From Nymphaea colorata (taxonomy: Eukaryota; Streptophyta; Magnoliopsida; Nymphaeales; Nymphaeaceae): a stretch of 64,000 nucleotides of DNA. Both the position numbers and the translations under genes were made by a program. Below, one piece after another: positions 1-12,918 of the stretch (position 1 is its first letter; every line of letters begins with the position of its first letter). The notes beneath the pieces were generated by a model that saw only the letters and a program-made list of their open reading frames with translations, ran no database searches and had not been told where the DNA came from. The stretch lies in NCBI RefSeq assembly GCF_008831285.2, contig NC_045147.1, positions 17,338,854 to 17,402,853 of the forward strand, in the 5' to 3' direction.

Positions 1-460
1 ATTACTAAAATCTCGGAAACCAACAAGATGTTGGGATGTTAAAGCACGAGTGAAAACTCGTTTATAAACAAGTCGAGCTAGAGTTCAAGTATATGTTAAA
101 AATGTTAAACGAGATGGGTTCAAATTGTACACAATGAATATTGAATTATAATAAGAAAATAATTAAACGAGTAGCAACTACAAGAGTTAAAAGCAACAAG
201 ACATGCTTAACATAGAAGAGTTAAATGAGTTGAGTTTGAGCTAAACGTTGTATCATTGAGTCGAGCTCGAGCTTGAGCTTGTTCTGTCGAGCTTACCCAA
301 CTCAAGGTAGACTCAGCTCGCGTGCAGCCTTACCTAAATCCCTTACGAGAAAGGTATTGAAATAGCAGTCGTTCTAAAAATCATAACCTTTATGGAGATT
401 ATTATTTCAGCATATAGAGTGAATTGCCATTTCGTTCCATCGAATTTGCAATTTCAGTAG
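1..460. repeat. Dispersed repeat rich in GAGCTCGAGC-like words
   Basis: Roughly 40-310 is dense in alternating words such as CTCGAG, GAGCTTGAG and AACTCG. Similar sequence recurs near 2535-2645 and 34610-34870, which points to a dispersed plant repeat family. No open frame of note and no clear terminal repeats were seen. The rest, to about 460, shows nothing recognisable. Confidence 0.4.
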
Positions 461-661
461 CTAGAGCAAGACCATTCTAGCAACTTGCGGCCATTGATGA
501 AATCAAATGAGCATGAAGAACTTAGTGACTTTGAGTACAATGGCCTTAGCCCCGAGTGGCAAAGACTTAGCAATGATAAGATGGATAGTATGGAAATTAG
601 AGGAAAGCTTGAATCTGCTGAGACGATCTTATATATGAGAGGAAGTTCCCTGCCCAAGTAA
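461..661 (+). CDS. Possible 3'-terminal exon of an unknown gene
   Basis: A frame of 66 codons runs from just after a plausible acceptor (TTTCAGTAG, ending at 460) to a TAA at 659-661. The peptide is acidic and mixed in composition, with the stretch GLSPEWQRLSNDKMDS in its middle, so it reads more like real protein than like low-complexity translation. I do not recognise it. Upstream exons would lie outside the window or in the degraded sequence before it. It may equally be a remnant of a dead gene or a chance frame. Confidence 0.22.
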   Translation, partial: LEQDHSSNLRPLMKSNEHEELSDFEYNGLSPEWQRLSNDKMDSMEIRGKLESAETILYMRGSSLPK

Positions 662-3493
662 CAGGGTGTAATCGAAGTGAACCAGGAGTCTCTAAGTTTG
701 ATATTTGGTATCAAATAGCAAACACTTTTATCTAATGCAAATTACAGCATCTTCGTACTTCCGGTTGATGCCTAATAAAGTCAGTAAGACACTCATCCGC
801 GATACCTGTAATTCAGGAGAATTGGCTCTCTCTAAGCAATTAAGTTGGTGAAGATCGTTGCTGCAAGTGAAAATTCTTGATTTGGTGCAAGAAAGCTTAA
901 TAAGGTCATCCTAGTTATCGTGTAAGATCATCGAGTCAATGACGAAATAGGAGGAGAAAAATGTTGTTTACTGAAGCCGTGGGACGATGAAGGCCTCACT
1001 GCTAGATTCTGTTCATATTCTAATGATTTCTCCTGCACAGGCATTCGTTCTTTGTACACGAAGACAAAGATGTTTGCATCCGTTTAGTATTGACTCTCGC
1101 GCCTGTCCATGTTTGTCTTGATCGTCGAGTCTATGTATACCAGAACAACCACAGATCAAGTTACATACACATCAATGATGTTATAGCCATGAAAAATTTC
1201 GAAATCATGTTTTAGATTATCATATTTATGCAATATATCATGTTTTATACAAGCATACACTGAACACAGCCTCAGGAGCAAACATATTTAAGATACATCC
1301 TACGCTGATGCCTTTTCTTTTACTATTATAATTGTTTACCATCACCTTAAGAGGGTATCTGATGCAAAGAACATTGTATTCCTGAAACACGTATTATTAA
1401 AACACAGTTGTTATTTTGAAATACATGTTCCAAGAACATCATATTCTTGTTTAGGCAACAGGTTGGTATGACAAATATTGTTTCTAGATCTAGCAATCAA
1501 AATACTAAACACAATCACGTCATATTGTTAGAAGCTAAAACATGATTTTGTCGATCAGGTGTTTTAAGAACACAACATTCTTCTTACCAAACATTTTCTT
1601 GGGCATGTTTGAGTAAGTGAAAAGAGTGTTTGAGACATGAGTTGGATTGTGTCTCTCATTTAAACACTGTGAAGGGTACTTTCTTGCTCCACTATTTGCT
1701 CGGGACGCGATCTAAAGCAAGCATTACAGAATGGTCTATTGTGCAGTAAAGGCACAAGACGAAGAGTCATGTGGTGCTCTTCACTGGGCACATAAAGAAG
1801 CCCTGAAGTGGAAAGAAGTAGCGTGTGATCATGAAGATTTTAAAGTCTCCATAATTGTTCCAACGGAAAGAAGTGATGGTGGATGATCATAAAGACTTTT
1901 AAGCCTCCATAAATGGTCGAACATGGCGGAATCTATATGTACGTTCCACGCATATTTTTGAAGATCTTTTAAGTCTCTGTAAATGGTCGAATCTAAGAAG
2001 ATCATTAAGCCTCCGTAAATGGTCGATGTGGTCGAATCTATGACGTTCCATGACATGTTTGTTCATCTTGGCAATGGAGATGCGCATTCGATCGACTAAA
2101 ACCATGGAACTAATTGATCATCGGCTGTTGGCAAGTCCAATTGTTGCTTATGCTCATATCACAGACGTACCAAGCTTGATTAAGTTCAGATTGTTTAGAA
2201 GGACTTGCGAACAAACGGATCTATCAGGTTTGGTGACAAAGAAGTTGTGTTTTTTGGTGAGCTGAAGAAATCCCACCACCCAAGCGACAACTAAATTAAT
2301 CTCATTTCTTTTTTTCCCCCTAGACTTAAAACTGTGTTGCACATCAACTTGCAGTATTTTGAAGCACGCAGTAGAGACAGTGTGACACTCGTTTCACTCG
2401 AACTAACGACGGACTGCCTACTTATCACTAGGCCAAGCCAATGCACCAACACACTTCAAGGCAAACAAACTCACTAGTTTTCTTGCATGGTGATGATGCC
2501 TTCAATGTTCAAACAAGTCAACTCAACTTGAGCTCGATTAGAACTCGCTCGGTTAAGCTCTACTCGATCTCGGCTTGTAGGTTAAACGAATCAAGTTCAA
2601 GCTAAACTCGAGTTTGTAAACAAGAAATTCGATTAAGCTCGTTTAACACTAATGCTTATATTTTGACAATTTCAAAAACTTAGAATGACTTAAGTAAAAA
2701 CATGAAAATTTTAAGCACAGATGAAAAGACACGAGTTAGAGATCATGGATATCGAGGCCGAGCTCAAGCTCGACATCCTTCCCTTACTTTTGGGTTTCAT
2801 TGTTTTAGTCGCACAAACGGAAGTAGGCACGTGGCGTGCAGTGATTTGCGGTGATAGCTGGAGGGCAAGGGGTCTAGCGTCAAGTACGCTGGACATGTGC
2901 CCTGTCGACACGTCCCCAATACTCCTTGACAGCCGAATCCAAAGCCTGGGTCCACCTCTGATCCGATCCATTTGTGTCACAACCTCTTGGGAATGGGACG
3001 AACGAGGATTTAGATCCGATTGGACCACCACTATCTTCCCTTCCCAGTGGAGATCAGATCCGGGTTCGGGTCAAGCTTGTTCTTTTATCCTTGTAACCGA
3101 ACTACAAAAAAATTCAACCCTGGAACAGTATCGACCCGCGCACGAGCATATTCCTGATGTGGACCCGTCTTGTAAACTCAGACCCGGACCCACTTTGACC
3201 GGTGCCCATCTTTCTACGTGCCCCCCTCCTTTATTTTCAAGTAAACGACAGACGAGCTCTCTTTACCGAAAATACCCTAACGGCCATGACGCACTGTCGT
3301 TGAAAATATCGCGCCGTTTTCGACTTTTTCTTTGAAAATGAAGCCCTTTTCCGTAATTGTGGGTGCACTTCGAACTCACTAAAAACGACATGAGGGCTCA
3401 TCTGAAGCCATTCCCCACTGTCTCTCCGCCTCTTTCTCGGCGTTTGACCACCGGAGGAGAACTCTCGCCGGAAAGCGCGGGAGTGCGGCCACT
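662..3493. other. Intergenic region upstream of the VQ gene, with tandem and dispersed repeats
   Basis: No gene is supported here. About 1820-2050 holds degenerate tandem copies around the word CCTCCATAAATGGTCGA. About 2535-2645 holds a second copy of the CTCGAG-rich repeat seen at the left edge. From about 2750 the base composition becomes more GC-rich toward the VQ gene. Two TTGACC W-box cores lie at 3195-3200 and 3444-3449. Confidence 0.5.
3195..3449 (+). promoter_or_regulatory. Two W-box cores (TTGACC) upstream of the VQ gene
   Basis: TTGACC occurs at 3195-3200 and 3444-3449, the second only 45 bases before the chosen start codon and so probably in the 5' leader. WRKY transcription factors bind TTGACC/T, and VQ proteins are WRKY partners, so feedback control is conceivable. 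The motif is short and two occurrences in this span can arise by chance. Confidence 0.25.
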
Positions 3494-4201
3494 ATGGACG
3501 ACGCCTCTTCGTATCCGCCATCGGCGAGAGCTCTGAATCAGCTTCAACCTTACCAGTATCACATTGGAGTGAGCAAAATCTCTCATAAGATTGGTAAAAC
3601 AGCAATGGCGCCTCCGCCGCTGCCATCGGCGTCGTCGTCGGCTACAACTTCGCCCTCATCTTCGCCGCCCCATGACCACAACCACCATCGTCCTCCGGTC
3701 TATACCGTCAACAAGAACGATTTCCGGCTGGTGGTGCAGAGGCTCACCGGCTCGCCTTCCTCTGAGTGGCTCCCCGACCCTCCGATCCGCCCTCCGAAAC
3801 CGCCCAACTCCCGCCTCCAGAGAATGAAACCGCCTCCCCTGGCACCCATCACGAGAACCCCGCCGCCCATCCCATCGAACCCGCAAGCCTTTTCCGCTGA
3901 CCCTCTCCCTGCCTTACCAAACCCTCCCGCGGAGGGCTCCGTGTCGCTGAGCCCACTCAGCTCCAACCTGAATGGTCTTCTTCCCCTGCCACTCTCTCCG
4001 TCGCAGTTCGCTGTTCTGTCACCCACCTGCTCCATGCAGTTGCGGTCACCACCTCCGCCTTTGACGAACACTTCGCCGAAGCCGAACACGGGTGCGGCGG
4101 ATTCAGGATTCCCATTTTCGCCCTCTTCGCCGTGGAATCGAATTCTGCTTCCCTCGTCGCCGGGGTTCCTGCGGCTGCCGGTTACCACCACGAAAGGATG
4201 A
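3494..4201 (+). CDS. VQ-motif protein, VQ9/HAIKU1-like
   Basis: Single-exon frame of 235 residues. The VQ signature FxxxVQxLTG is present as DFRLVVQRLTGSP at about residues 76-88, preceded by PPVYTVNKN. An N-terminal KISHKIGK block (about 29-36), an SRLQRMKPPPL block after the VQ core and a Pro/Ser-rich tail with SP-rich patches match the layout I recall for Arabidopsis VQ9 and IKU1 (VQ14). VQ proteins are nuclear co-regulators that bind WRKY factors through the VQ core; IKU1 acts with the endosperm growth pathway and VQ9 in stress responses. The start is the first in-frame ATG and includes the conserved KISHKIGK block; a later Met at residue 38 would lose it. A good donor (CTG|GTGAGTTC) just after the stop suggests the 3' UTR may be spliced. 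Confidence 0.9.
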   Translation: MDDASSYPPSARALNQLQPYQYHIGVSKISHKIGKTAMAPPPLPSASSSATTSPSSSPPHDHNHHRPPVYTVNKNDFRLVVQRLTGSPSSEWLPDPPIRPPKPPNSRLQRMKPPPLAPITRTPPPIPSNPQAFSADPLPALPNPPAEGSVSLSPLSSNLNGLLPLPLSPSQFAVLSPTCSMQLRSPPPPLTNTSPKPNTGAADSGFPFSPSSPWNRILLPSSPGFLRLPVTTTKG

Positions 4202-7200
4202 AGGTCTCCTGTCGCTGGTGAGTTCGTATATTTTTGCATCATGAGCCTTTTCGGTGTTAATTATGTTTCCCCTTTCCTTTTCTGTTTTTTGCTTGAGAGT
4301 AATGTACAGTACTGTTATTGTTAACTTATTTACTTCGAAATTTCACCGCCTGAGGGCATGACGAGTTCGTATTTCTTGATAGCTGATCTTTGTTTTTCTG
4401 TGAATTTTTGTATTTTTTTAGTGTTCAACTTTTGTAACTTTCTTTAGCTTTCTTTGGCTCCAAATTATCAATGACACAGTCACACAACTAGCTTGCTTCA
4501 TAAATTCCCATTGCCATGTTCCATTCACTATTCTATCTCTGTTAAACTCTCGTTGACCAAGGGAGTTAGTGCGGTTCTCCGTTGGACTTAAGTATAACTC
4601 ATGTGCTTATGTATCCTTAAGATCAAACTGCAATTTGAATGCCAACACTGAGGTTTGTTCACCTGGTTAGATGCTAGCCTAATACCTTCAAGTTTAAGGA
4701 GGTGAAATTTTTTTATTTCTAGGTTGCACTTCTTGCGATGATCTGATATTGGTTCGACTGCCTGCAGCTTTTCCAAGAGAGGAAGAAAATTCTGAATTTC
4801 TTGTCTTGTAAGTCATCATATTTTACAAAGGCATATGCAAATTTTTAAGCACCGGCATCTGTTATTTACTTTCAGAATTATAGAGATCAGTTCCAGTGAA
4901 GTATGCAATCATCTAGAGCAAAGTAGTTTGCATTGGCTTTTGGTAAATAAGCGGTGTCCTTTGGGAATAAAGTAAGTTCTTTTTTTTTTTCCTTAAAGAA
5001 GGAAACAGAAAAGTCAAATGCCTTCAAAAAATTCTAAAGTGTAAATTAATAGCTTGACTTTTTTAGATGACGTTTTAGGTGTCAATCGTCGAGTTGATGC
5101 TAATGAAGGAACGCAGGTATCAAAGTACAAATCCTGGCATATTTTGTGTCAACTAAACTACTTGCCTATGTCAAAGTGTTTGACATGATTAATTTGCTAA
5201 AAGAATTGGTTCCTGATTTGGCTGTTGAACCCGTTGAAAGAAATAAGGAATAGTAACCCACCATGTGGAATAAAAAAATGTGAACAACCATCCTTCCAGC
5301 CCAACAGACCAATGAGACTTTCAGTCAATTTTTTGGTATTGTTTCTCTAATATAACACACATAATGTAATTACACAAGTCTTATATACCTGTTTGATTGT
5401 GTAGGAATCAGGTATTATAGCATCCAGTTATGATAAGTGAGGTTTTTTAGAACTTCAAGAACGAGAATTGATGAATGTCCAAGATTTCAAGGCCCAAAAA
5501 AATAATGACACTTTGGTGAAAGCATAATCAGATGTTACTTTCTGGCAAATAAGTCATGTCAAGCAGATTGGCACAATTACATTTACCAAAGTTGTACACT
5601 GGTGCCCATGCACAAGCTTGGGGTACAAATTAACCACTCATGTTGAACTTGCAATTAAATACTCTGATGGTCATAAATACACTAATGTGTGTAAACTTAC
5701 TTAGAATTGGCACATGTGCATGCCTTATCTGGTGCAGGCCAACTAATCATATGGAAAGAAAGATGTAGACGTGTGATTTAAATGGTTTGTTTATTAGGTT
5801 TAATAATACCCACTCTGATACCTTGTTAGAGTCCAGGTCAGCATATTCATTATCGGTCTTAGGCAAGGTCTGACTTATCTATGTTCTTTTGGGCTACCCA
5901 GCTGTTGTTTGGTTAGACGAGGCCAGGTCCATAAATTTCATTGCTCTTCAAGCTTATGTATATTTTTCATCATTTTACTTTGTTCCTGTTGGGACATCAG
6001 GTACATTGATTACTATCCATCACTTGATCCGCTTTTAGAAGAAAGGTTTTTTGCTATATAATGGTGGTGCTAATTATGAAGTGTCATGAAATCACCAAAG
6101 ATTCACAACTCAAGGCCTCTTAGTTGTACTTCAGGAAAACATCTTGTTGAAGCACCTGTAGCCTGTAGGATAAGATTAGTTTTGACTTTTGAGAGCTTTT
6201 AAGCAAATTGCATATAGTGCACATACCTTTAAATGTTCAGTTGCCATATTAGATATTTAATTATTTGTTGATTTATATGCAAACAACCTCCAAACGAGAT
6301 AACAACTTTGGTTCAGGTCCTACGTGGCCTCATGCATTAGGTGCAGCATGATTATCTGCACCATCTTTATATACTTCCATATTTTATGAATTAAAGCTGT
6401 TGATCTTCTACTCTTTTTAGGTTTGATTTGATGATGTTTTAGGGATGCCTAAACTGGACAGTATAGTAATAAATCATTCTAAATACATGTAGATCATGAG
6501 GCCTACCATTTGGTGAAAAAAATCCATCCAAGCAGATGCATATCTCCATCCTGTGTCATGGTTCAGTATCACTACATTATTGCTACCGATATATACAAAT
6601 ACAGTTGCTGAAATCTAAATTGTGGTTATGGCAACTTTTGATGTTAAAATATGTTTTCCCCAAAGTTATTGAAAATTCACAATAGTTTTTCTTAAAGGTC
6701 AATCGAACCCTAAGCTTATTTCAAAAGACCTACAGTTGAATTGAATGTAATAGAGATTGGGGTGATCAGAGAGAAATTGTTTGTCTACTTGATCATCATG
6801 TTTACAGAAATATCTGCTACTTAGAGTATAAATAGAAAAGTGCAGCAAAGTGAAAGAACCGTGAATTTTGCTACCTTCAAAAATTGGTAGGCGCTAATGC
6901 ACAAAATCGATGCAACTATCAATTCCTTGAGCGTCACACATAAAAGCCACAGCAATTTTGAAAGGGAAGTATAGCTACAATCAGGGCAGTATCATTTCTG
7001 ATGCTGCCTGAACGAGACGTAGTGCCAAGACCAACTCTTAGATGAAATTATGCCACTTAAAGAATGTTATATTGGTCATCCATTTCATTGTTCTCTATTA
7101 ACTCTAATGTCTATGACATTTCGTTGAAGACACTAACCAATTCTAATGCCTATGACACATGAAGAGTTTGTCGGTAACTAAATGCATGAGCCATAGAACA

Positions 7201-9088
7201 AAGGCTTAACCCATTAGGTAGCCTATTTCATTTTTGTAATAATGAATCACATCACAGTTGACAAAAATGAGACAGAGCAAGAAAGAAAGATTGGCCAACA
7301 TGGAACCCAATCTACACAAAGGTTCAGCATGGATCCAATGGGCCTCGTGGTATGCTGTTGAAAACAAGGTAAGTTTGTATGAGACTATGAATAGGGAAGG
7401 AGGGCCCAAGCAAGGAGATGGACTTAATTATAAGGTTTAGAAAAGAAAAAAAACTGGTGTTGTTATGTTATCTACTTCCATACACCAGTAGGGATATTCT
7501 TGGACCAAATCATCACAAAGATAATGCTGGGTTATAGATGCAGCAGGAGCAAAGGAAGTTGCCAGGGAAAGAAGTTACAGGCTTATGCCATTCCTACCAG
7601 TTGTGACTTGTGCCGCTGAAGTAAAGGAAGGTTCCTTCTTAAGTTCCATTTCTATCAGATGATAGTATAGGGAAGATGTATGCTTTCTCCATTTCAACAT
7701 GTCAGCTTGTTAGGAGTCCTGGCAGTTGAGAGAAAAAAGGATAACATGGTTGACTTGGCTGCTATTTCTATTCTCAAAACGAAGGTGAGGTTAGCAATAC
7801 CGTTGATGCAAATTTGTATGACAGTGTGATAGTGAAACCACAGTTGCAATGTGAAGAAGATGCAAGCGTTAGTAATATCCATAAGAATCATAAAACAGGG
7901 CCTGCTACTTGCTGTAAGCTCTATTAGGAGCATCAAGTCAGTGATAATGTTTATTGGGACACAGATAATGGGAGCCAGAATTCAATAACAGCAAAGGAAA
8001 TCAAAAAATGAAGGTATGTTTAGGAAGTCTTGCTTCCTGGGGCCATGGCAAGATGTGACGACATTCATATTGCAACTTGCTAGTTCGAGCTGACATCTGA
8101 GAGTCTAAAACATTACTAAAGTGGCAATCGTAAGGTAGTCAAAGGTGCTAAAATGTGCCTTACCAGGATGAGTCGACCTAATCAGGACTTAAAATTTTTT
8201 AAAGAAAGAGAGTGCTTATAATTTTAAACTTTTTTATGCCCTTTAATATTTTGTCAAAATTGATTCCCTATCCTATTTCATTCCCCTGTTTCTTTCCTGT
8301 TCAATTCTCTGCTTTGGCAACTTTTGTCTGAACTTACGATGAATGGGAAGCATGACTAGTTGATGCATGTAGTGTTCTTTATGCGTTGATGCATGTGTTT
8401 TCTAATCATAAAGCTAACAATGTTCAAACATCTCTCCTTTGCAATAGGAAAATGTACCCTCGTGGGCTTTTTCCAAACTCATCTGTTAGAGGCAATTGAC
8501 AAATTCATCCTTGCCTTGTTGCTACCGACAATATCTTTAAGCACCCTCGAGAGGAAAGAAAGGAATGGGTGGCATAACTGTTTACATGATTATGATAAGC
8601 TATATTAACCATGGTTAAAAGTACCGAAAGGATCTGCAAGATAATATTAAACAGCATAAGACAGGCGTGAAGTTGTCAACTGCATATGTTAGGAAATAGG
8701 AATTAGTTTGAAAGCCCCTACTTTATTTGTCCATACAAGCTCCTCTGTTCATTTTCTCCTTTGCCTAAGCATTTTGATGGCCAGGCCAGAATCAACTTTA
8801 TGTTTTGCAGTTAATAAACTTGCAGCTGAAATCTAGTCTGAGTTACCATTATAGTCATCACTGGGTCGTAGCGATGTTCCAAGTGCCCAGTCTTATTGTA
8901 AACAAATCCAGTTACTATTTTGTAAATTTTGATTAAGAGACATCTAAATAAACAAAACTGGAGTAGGTTAGTTCTAACCACAACCTGCAACCTCACGTTG
9001 TACACAATCCTCCTGCATGTAAAGATGATTTAACAACATAACGCATGTATTTTCACTGAGTATCTTTACCAATCTCCATTATTTACGT
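4202..9088. other. Long AT-rich non-coding stretch downstream of the VQ gene
   Basis: No frame with convincing protein character on either strand. It may contain a spliced 3' UTR of the VQ gene, because a donor-like GTGAGT lies 16 bases past its stop. Short frames at 7258-7440 and 8393-8608 have no recognisable motif. No tRNA or complete transposon was seen. Confidence 0.5.
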
Positions 9089-9274
9089 ATGTTTGTGCAT
9101 GCGTGTGTGTGATGTTCCAGGTTAAGAGGACAGCCACCCTAATTTGGATCAGAAATCAAACTTTACTAATCTGGGAACAGATGTTTGTGCATGCGTGTGT
9201 GTGGGATGTTCCAGGTTAACAGGACAGCCACCCTAATTTGGATCAGAAATCAAACTTTACTAATCTGGGAACAG
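9089..9274 (+). repeat. Recent tandem duplication of about 92 bp
   Basis: Bases 9089-9180 are repeated directly at 9181-9274. The second unit has two extra bases in a G run and one further difference. Both units contain a GTGCATGCGTGTGTG stretch that may have helped slippage. The near-identity implies a recent event. Confidence 0.9.
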
Positions 9275-10683
9275 ACAAAATTAGAACCAATTTTCTTAAA
9301 TTCAACATAAAGTTAAGGCAACCCCTAATATCATATTGTTTCTTTTCAATAATTTTGACATTCTGTTGTTTCGTTCTGTCATTTATTTGTCCATTTGTTT
9401 GCAATGGCTCAACTTTTAATGGTGGTTTACAGGGTCCAGAAGTTGATGACCAATTTCGAGGTGAGGTAGGGGTGACGGGGCGAGGAGAAAATGGAAACGA
9501 AGACTTGGAAGAGTTTTCCTTTTGTAAAAATGCAAGTGCTGTGTTAGGAATTGAAGCTAGCTCCCTATCAAAATGGAGTGTGGGGGAAAACCGCTGCTTT
9601 TTGTGAGGGAGCTAGCTCCTCTTGTGTGTTTGATTTTGATGTATTTATGTCACCATAGTTGAGAAGAGATGAACTGTAATAAGAGTTTTTTTTTTTTTTT
9701 TCCCTTGGTTCAGCCCAGACTTTACTGATCAAGTTAAGCAGTGTAGTCCTAAATATTGATTTCTGGTTATCTTCTGTTAACGGTTTCCTTTCTTTCATTT
9801 CACCCGCATCATTTTCATTGTCTAAGTGGCAAGTAGTTTCTTAAATTGACACACATTGCGCTACTAAATAATTGCTTCTCTTTTTCATAATTTAGCAAAT
9901 GAATTGGCTTATCCAACTTCTGACGTCTTGTACATTAAAACTTACAGGTCACTTTCACAAACAAAAGTTTCTTGCAGAAGTTGCTGCACGGCACATTAAT
10001 GGAACAGAGCCAAACCCCTCCATAAAAGCCAAAACACAGCACAATGAAATTTTCTTCTCATAGGCAACATCAAAACGTCCAAATCATAAGGATTAAGCGA
10101 TTGAAAGCAAACAAGGGAGATGTAGTTGCCTGCTGTCGAGACGGAAAAAGTTGAAGCCCAGCGGGGTCGGTTGCCGCGTCAATTTATTTGTGCTTTTGTT
10201 CCTACAACACTCTGGACGCCGTATTAGATGGGTTCTTTAAGTCTTACAACTTCATAGTACAAAGAGGTTCCATGAAGAATCGGGACGAATTGGCCAAGGA
10301 TTGGCTGATTTTTAGTTGAATGGACCAGAATGGGATCGATCTGGACCAAGTCCATCTGAATCTACACGATGAAGTTTATAATTTTGCAAGATTGATAGCC
10401 TACCTATTGCACCTCAAAGCACAGACAACGAAACCTTGGCACTGCTGTTGGATTTAACATTTGCTGCCAACGCGCTCCGGGGGAATATCTTTTCTTCCTA
10501 AACACTTTTTTCCGTTTCCCCTTCTTTTTAATCCGATTCATCAACTCTTTCGATTCAGTTCAGCCACTTCATTGAAGGTTTTCTTCGCAGTGTTTCAAAC
10601 ACCGACTTTAACATCGCCGTAGTCCGTAAAAGAAAAAGGAAATACAAGACTCAACATTGAAGCCTTGATTTATTTGTTTCCAG
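9275..10683. other. Non-coding stretch with a possible untranslated exon and a stem-loop
   Basis: A good acceptor (GGTTTACAG) ends at 9432 and is followed by a more GC-rich block to about 9650 that could be a terminal or untranslated exon. It contains the 12-bp inverted repeat AGCTAGCTCCCT (9555-9566) / AGGGAGCTAGCT (9606-9617). The frame ending at 9606 is not recognisable as a protein. The remainder to 10683 shows nothing definite. Confidence 0.35.
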
Positions 10684-10974
10684 GTCCGAATCTGAACCAA
10701 CCTTTTTAAGGGTATTTGATCAGGGTTCCATACCCTATGCATCACTTCCCAGAGCCCTAATCACCTTCCTTAAGACACACGAAAATGTCGGAGACAGACC
10801 CACAAGTCGCCAGAAAACAACACCTCAACATCAAACGGAGCACATCATTATCGTCGACAATCACACGCCACAGAGAAAGCGAGGAAAAAAACCACAGAAA
10901 CTTATGGATCCGCTGCCTTATCAGACCCGCAATCAGGATATCCTTCAAAGGATTGCAAGAGTTGCTTCAATTTG
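10684..10974 (+). CDS. Candidate internal exon of an unknown gene
   Basis: The block begins after a textbook acceptor (TATTTGTTTCCAG, ending at 10683) and ends before a strong donor (GTAAGT at 10975). With an entry phase that leaves one base before the first full codon it is open throughout, about 97 codons. The peptide is basic in its second half (TPQRKRGKKPQKLMDPLPY) and ends in QDILQRIARVASI. I do not recognise the family and found no partner exon on either side. It could be an isolated or pseudogenised exon, or an exon of an unannotated gene between the VQ and 14-3-3 genes. Confidence 0.28.
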
Positions 10975-11783
10975 TAAGTGGGGCAAAAAAAGTCATATTT
11001 TGACCGAGAACTGTTGGGGAGGCACATCCAAGGTAGAACGCGTTACGACGAAACAATTCGGTCGGTCCTAAAGAGTATTATTATTATATTGAATAAGTGG
11101 GGAAGGGCCCAAGGTAGGTAGGTAGCCAAGCCCACCGGCCGCTGGGTTCCAGCCAAGACAAGCGCGTGGACCAGCACGAACGGCAGGCAGCGGCGGCGGT
11201 CCGCCAAAACGCCGGTCAAAATGATTCAGGCCCAGCGACGGAGGGGCTGAGTGGGGAGGGCAACCAAGGGCCGATCAATGACGAGAATGGAGGAGTCACG
11301 AAGCAACAGCAGGGATAAACGTGGGGGCTGCCCCGTCGTCATCAACACCATCGACATCCATGGAGGGAGAACCAGAGAGAGACACCCATAATTTCACACA
11401 ATTATTATATATTAAAAGGAAAAAGTGAAGAAAAAGCGAAGGGAGATGGACGGTGCTAGCAAAGAGAGAACAAAAGGAAAGGCGGAGAAAGGAGAGAAAT
11501 CACATCCATTGAAATCGGATCTCGGCCGTCCCACTCGCAGAAATCACGGCCGCTGTTCCTCATCGTCCTTTTTCAGATTCCCACCTGGAAACCCTCAAAT
11601 TCATACTATCTCTACACAGACAGATCAGACGAAAACAACAAACCCTAGGAGGAAAAAAAAAGGGGGGGAACAAATGAAAAAACTCGACGCACTCACAGTC
11701 ACAACCTCCTCGATCGGGGGACGGACAAAGAAGGAAAGCCCAAAAAAGGGGGGGGAAATGAAGCAAAGAAACTCGGAAGATTA
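10975..11783. other. Non-coding stretch beyond the 3' end of the 14-3-3 gene
   Basis: No supported gene. The part next to the 14-3-3 stop (to about 11600) is probably its 3' UTR and terminator region on the minus strand. The plus-strand frame at 11425-11838 is low-complexity Lys/Glu/Ser and runs into the last 14-3-3 exon, so it is taken as spurious. Confidence 0.45.

Positions 11784-12918
<1,135 letters not shown>

Noticed and set aside
2721-3335. 204-codon open frame on the plus strand
   Set aside because: Composition is erratic, there is no recognisable motif, and it lies in the promoter-side GC-rich zone of the VQ gene. Taken as a chance frame.
3700-4242. 180-codon minus-strand frame
   Set aside because: Antisense of the VQ gene; Gly-rich translation of a Pro/Ser-rich coding strand.
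5811-5822. Sequence resembling a plant LTR-element primer binding site (ACTCTGATACC)
   Set aside because: Imperfect match and no pair of long direct repeats was seen around it.
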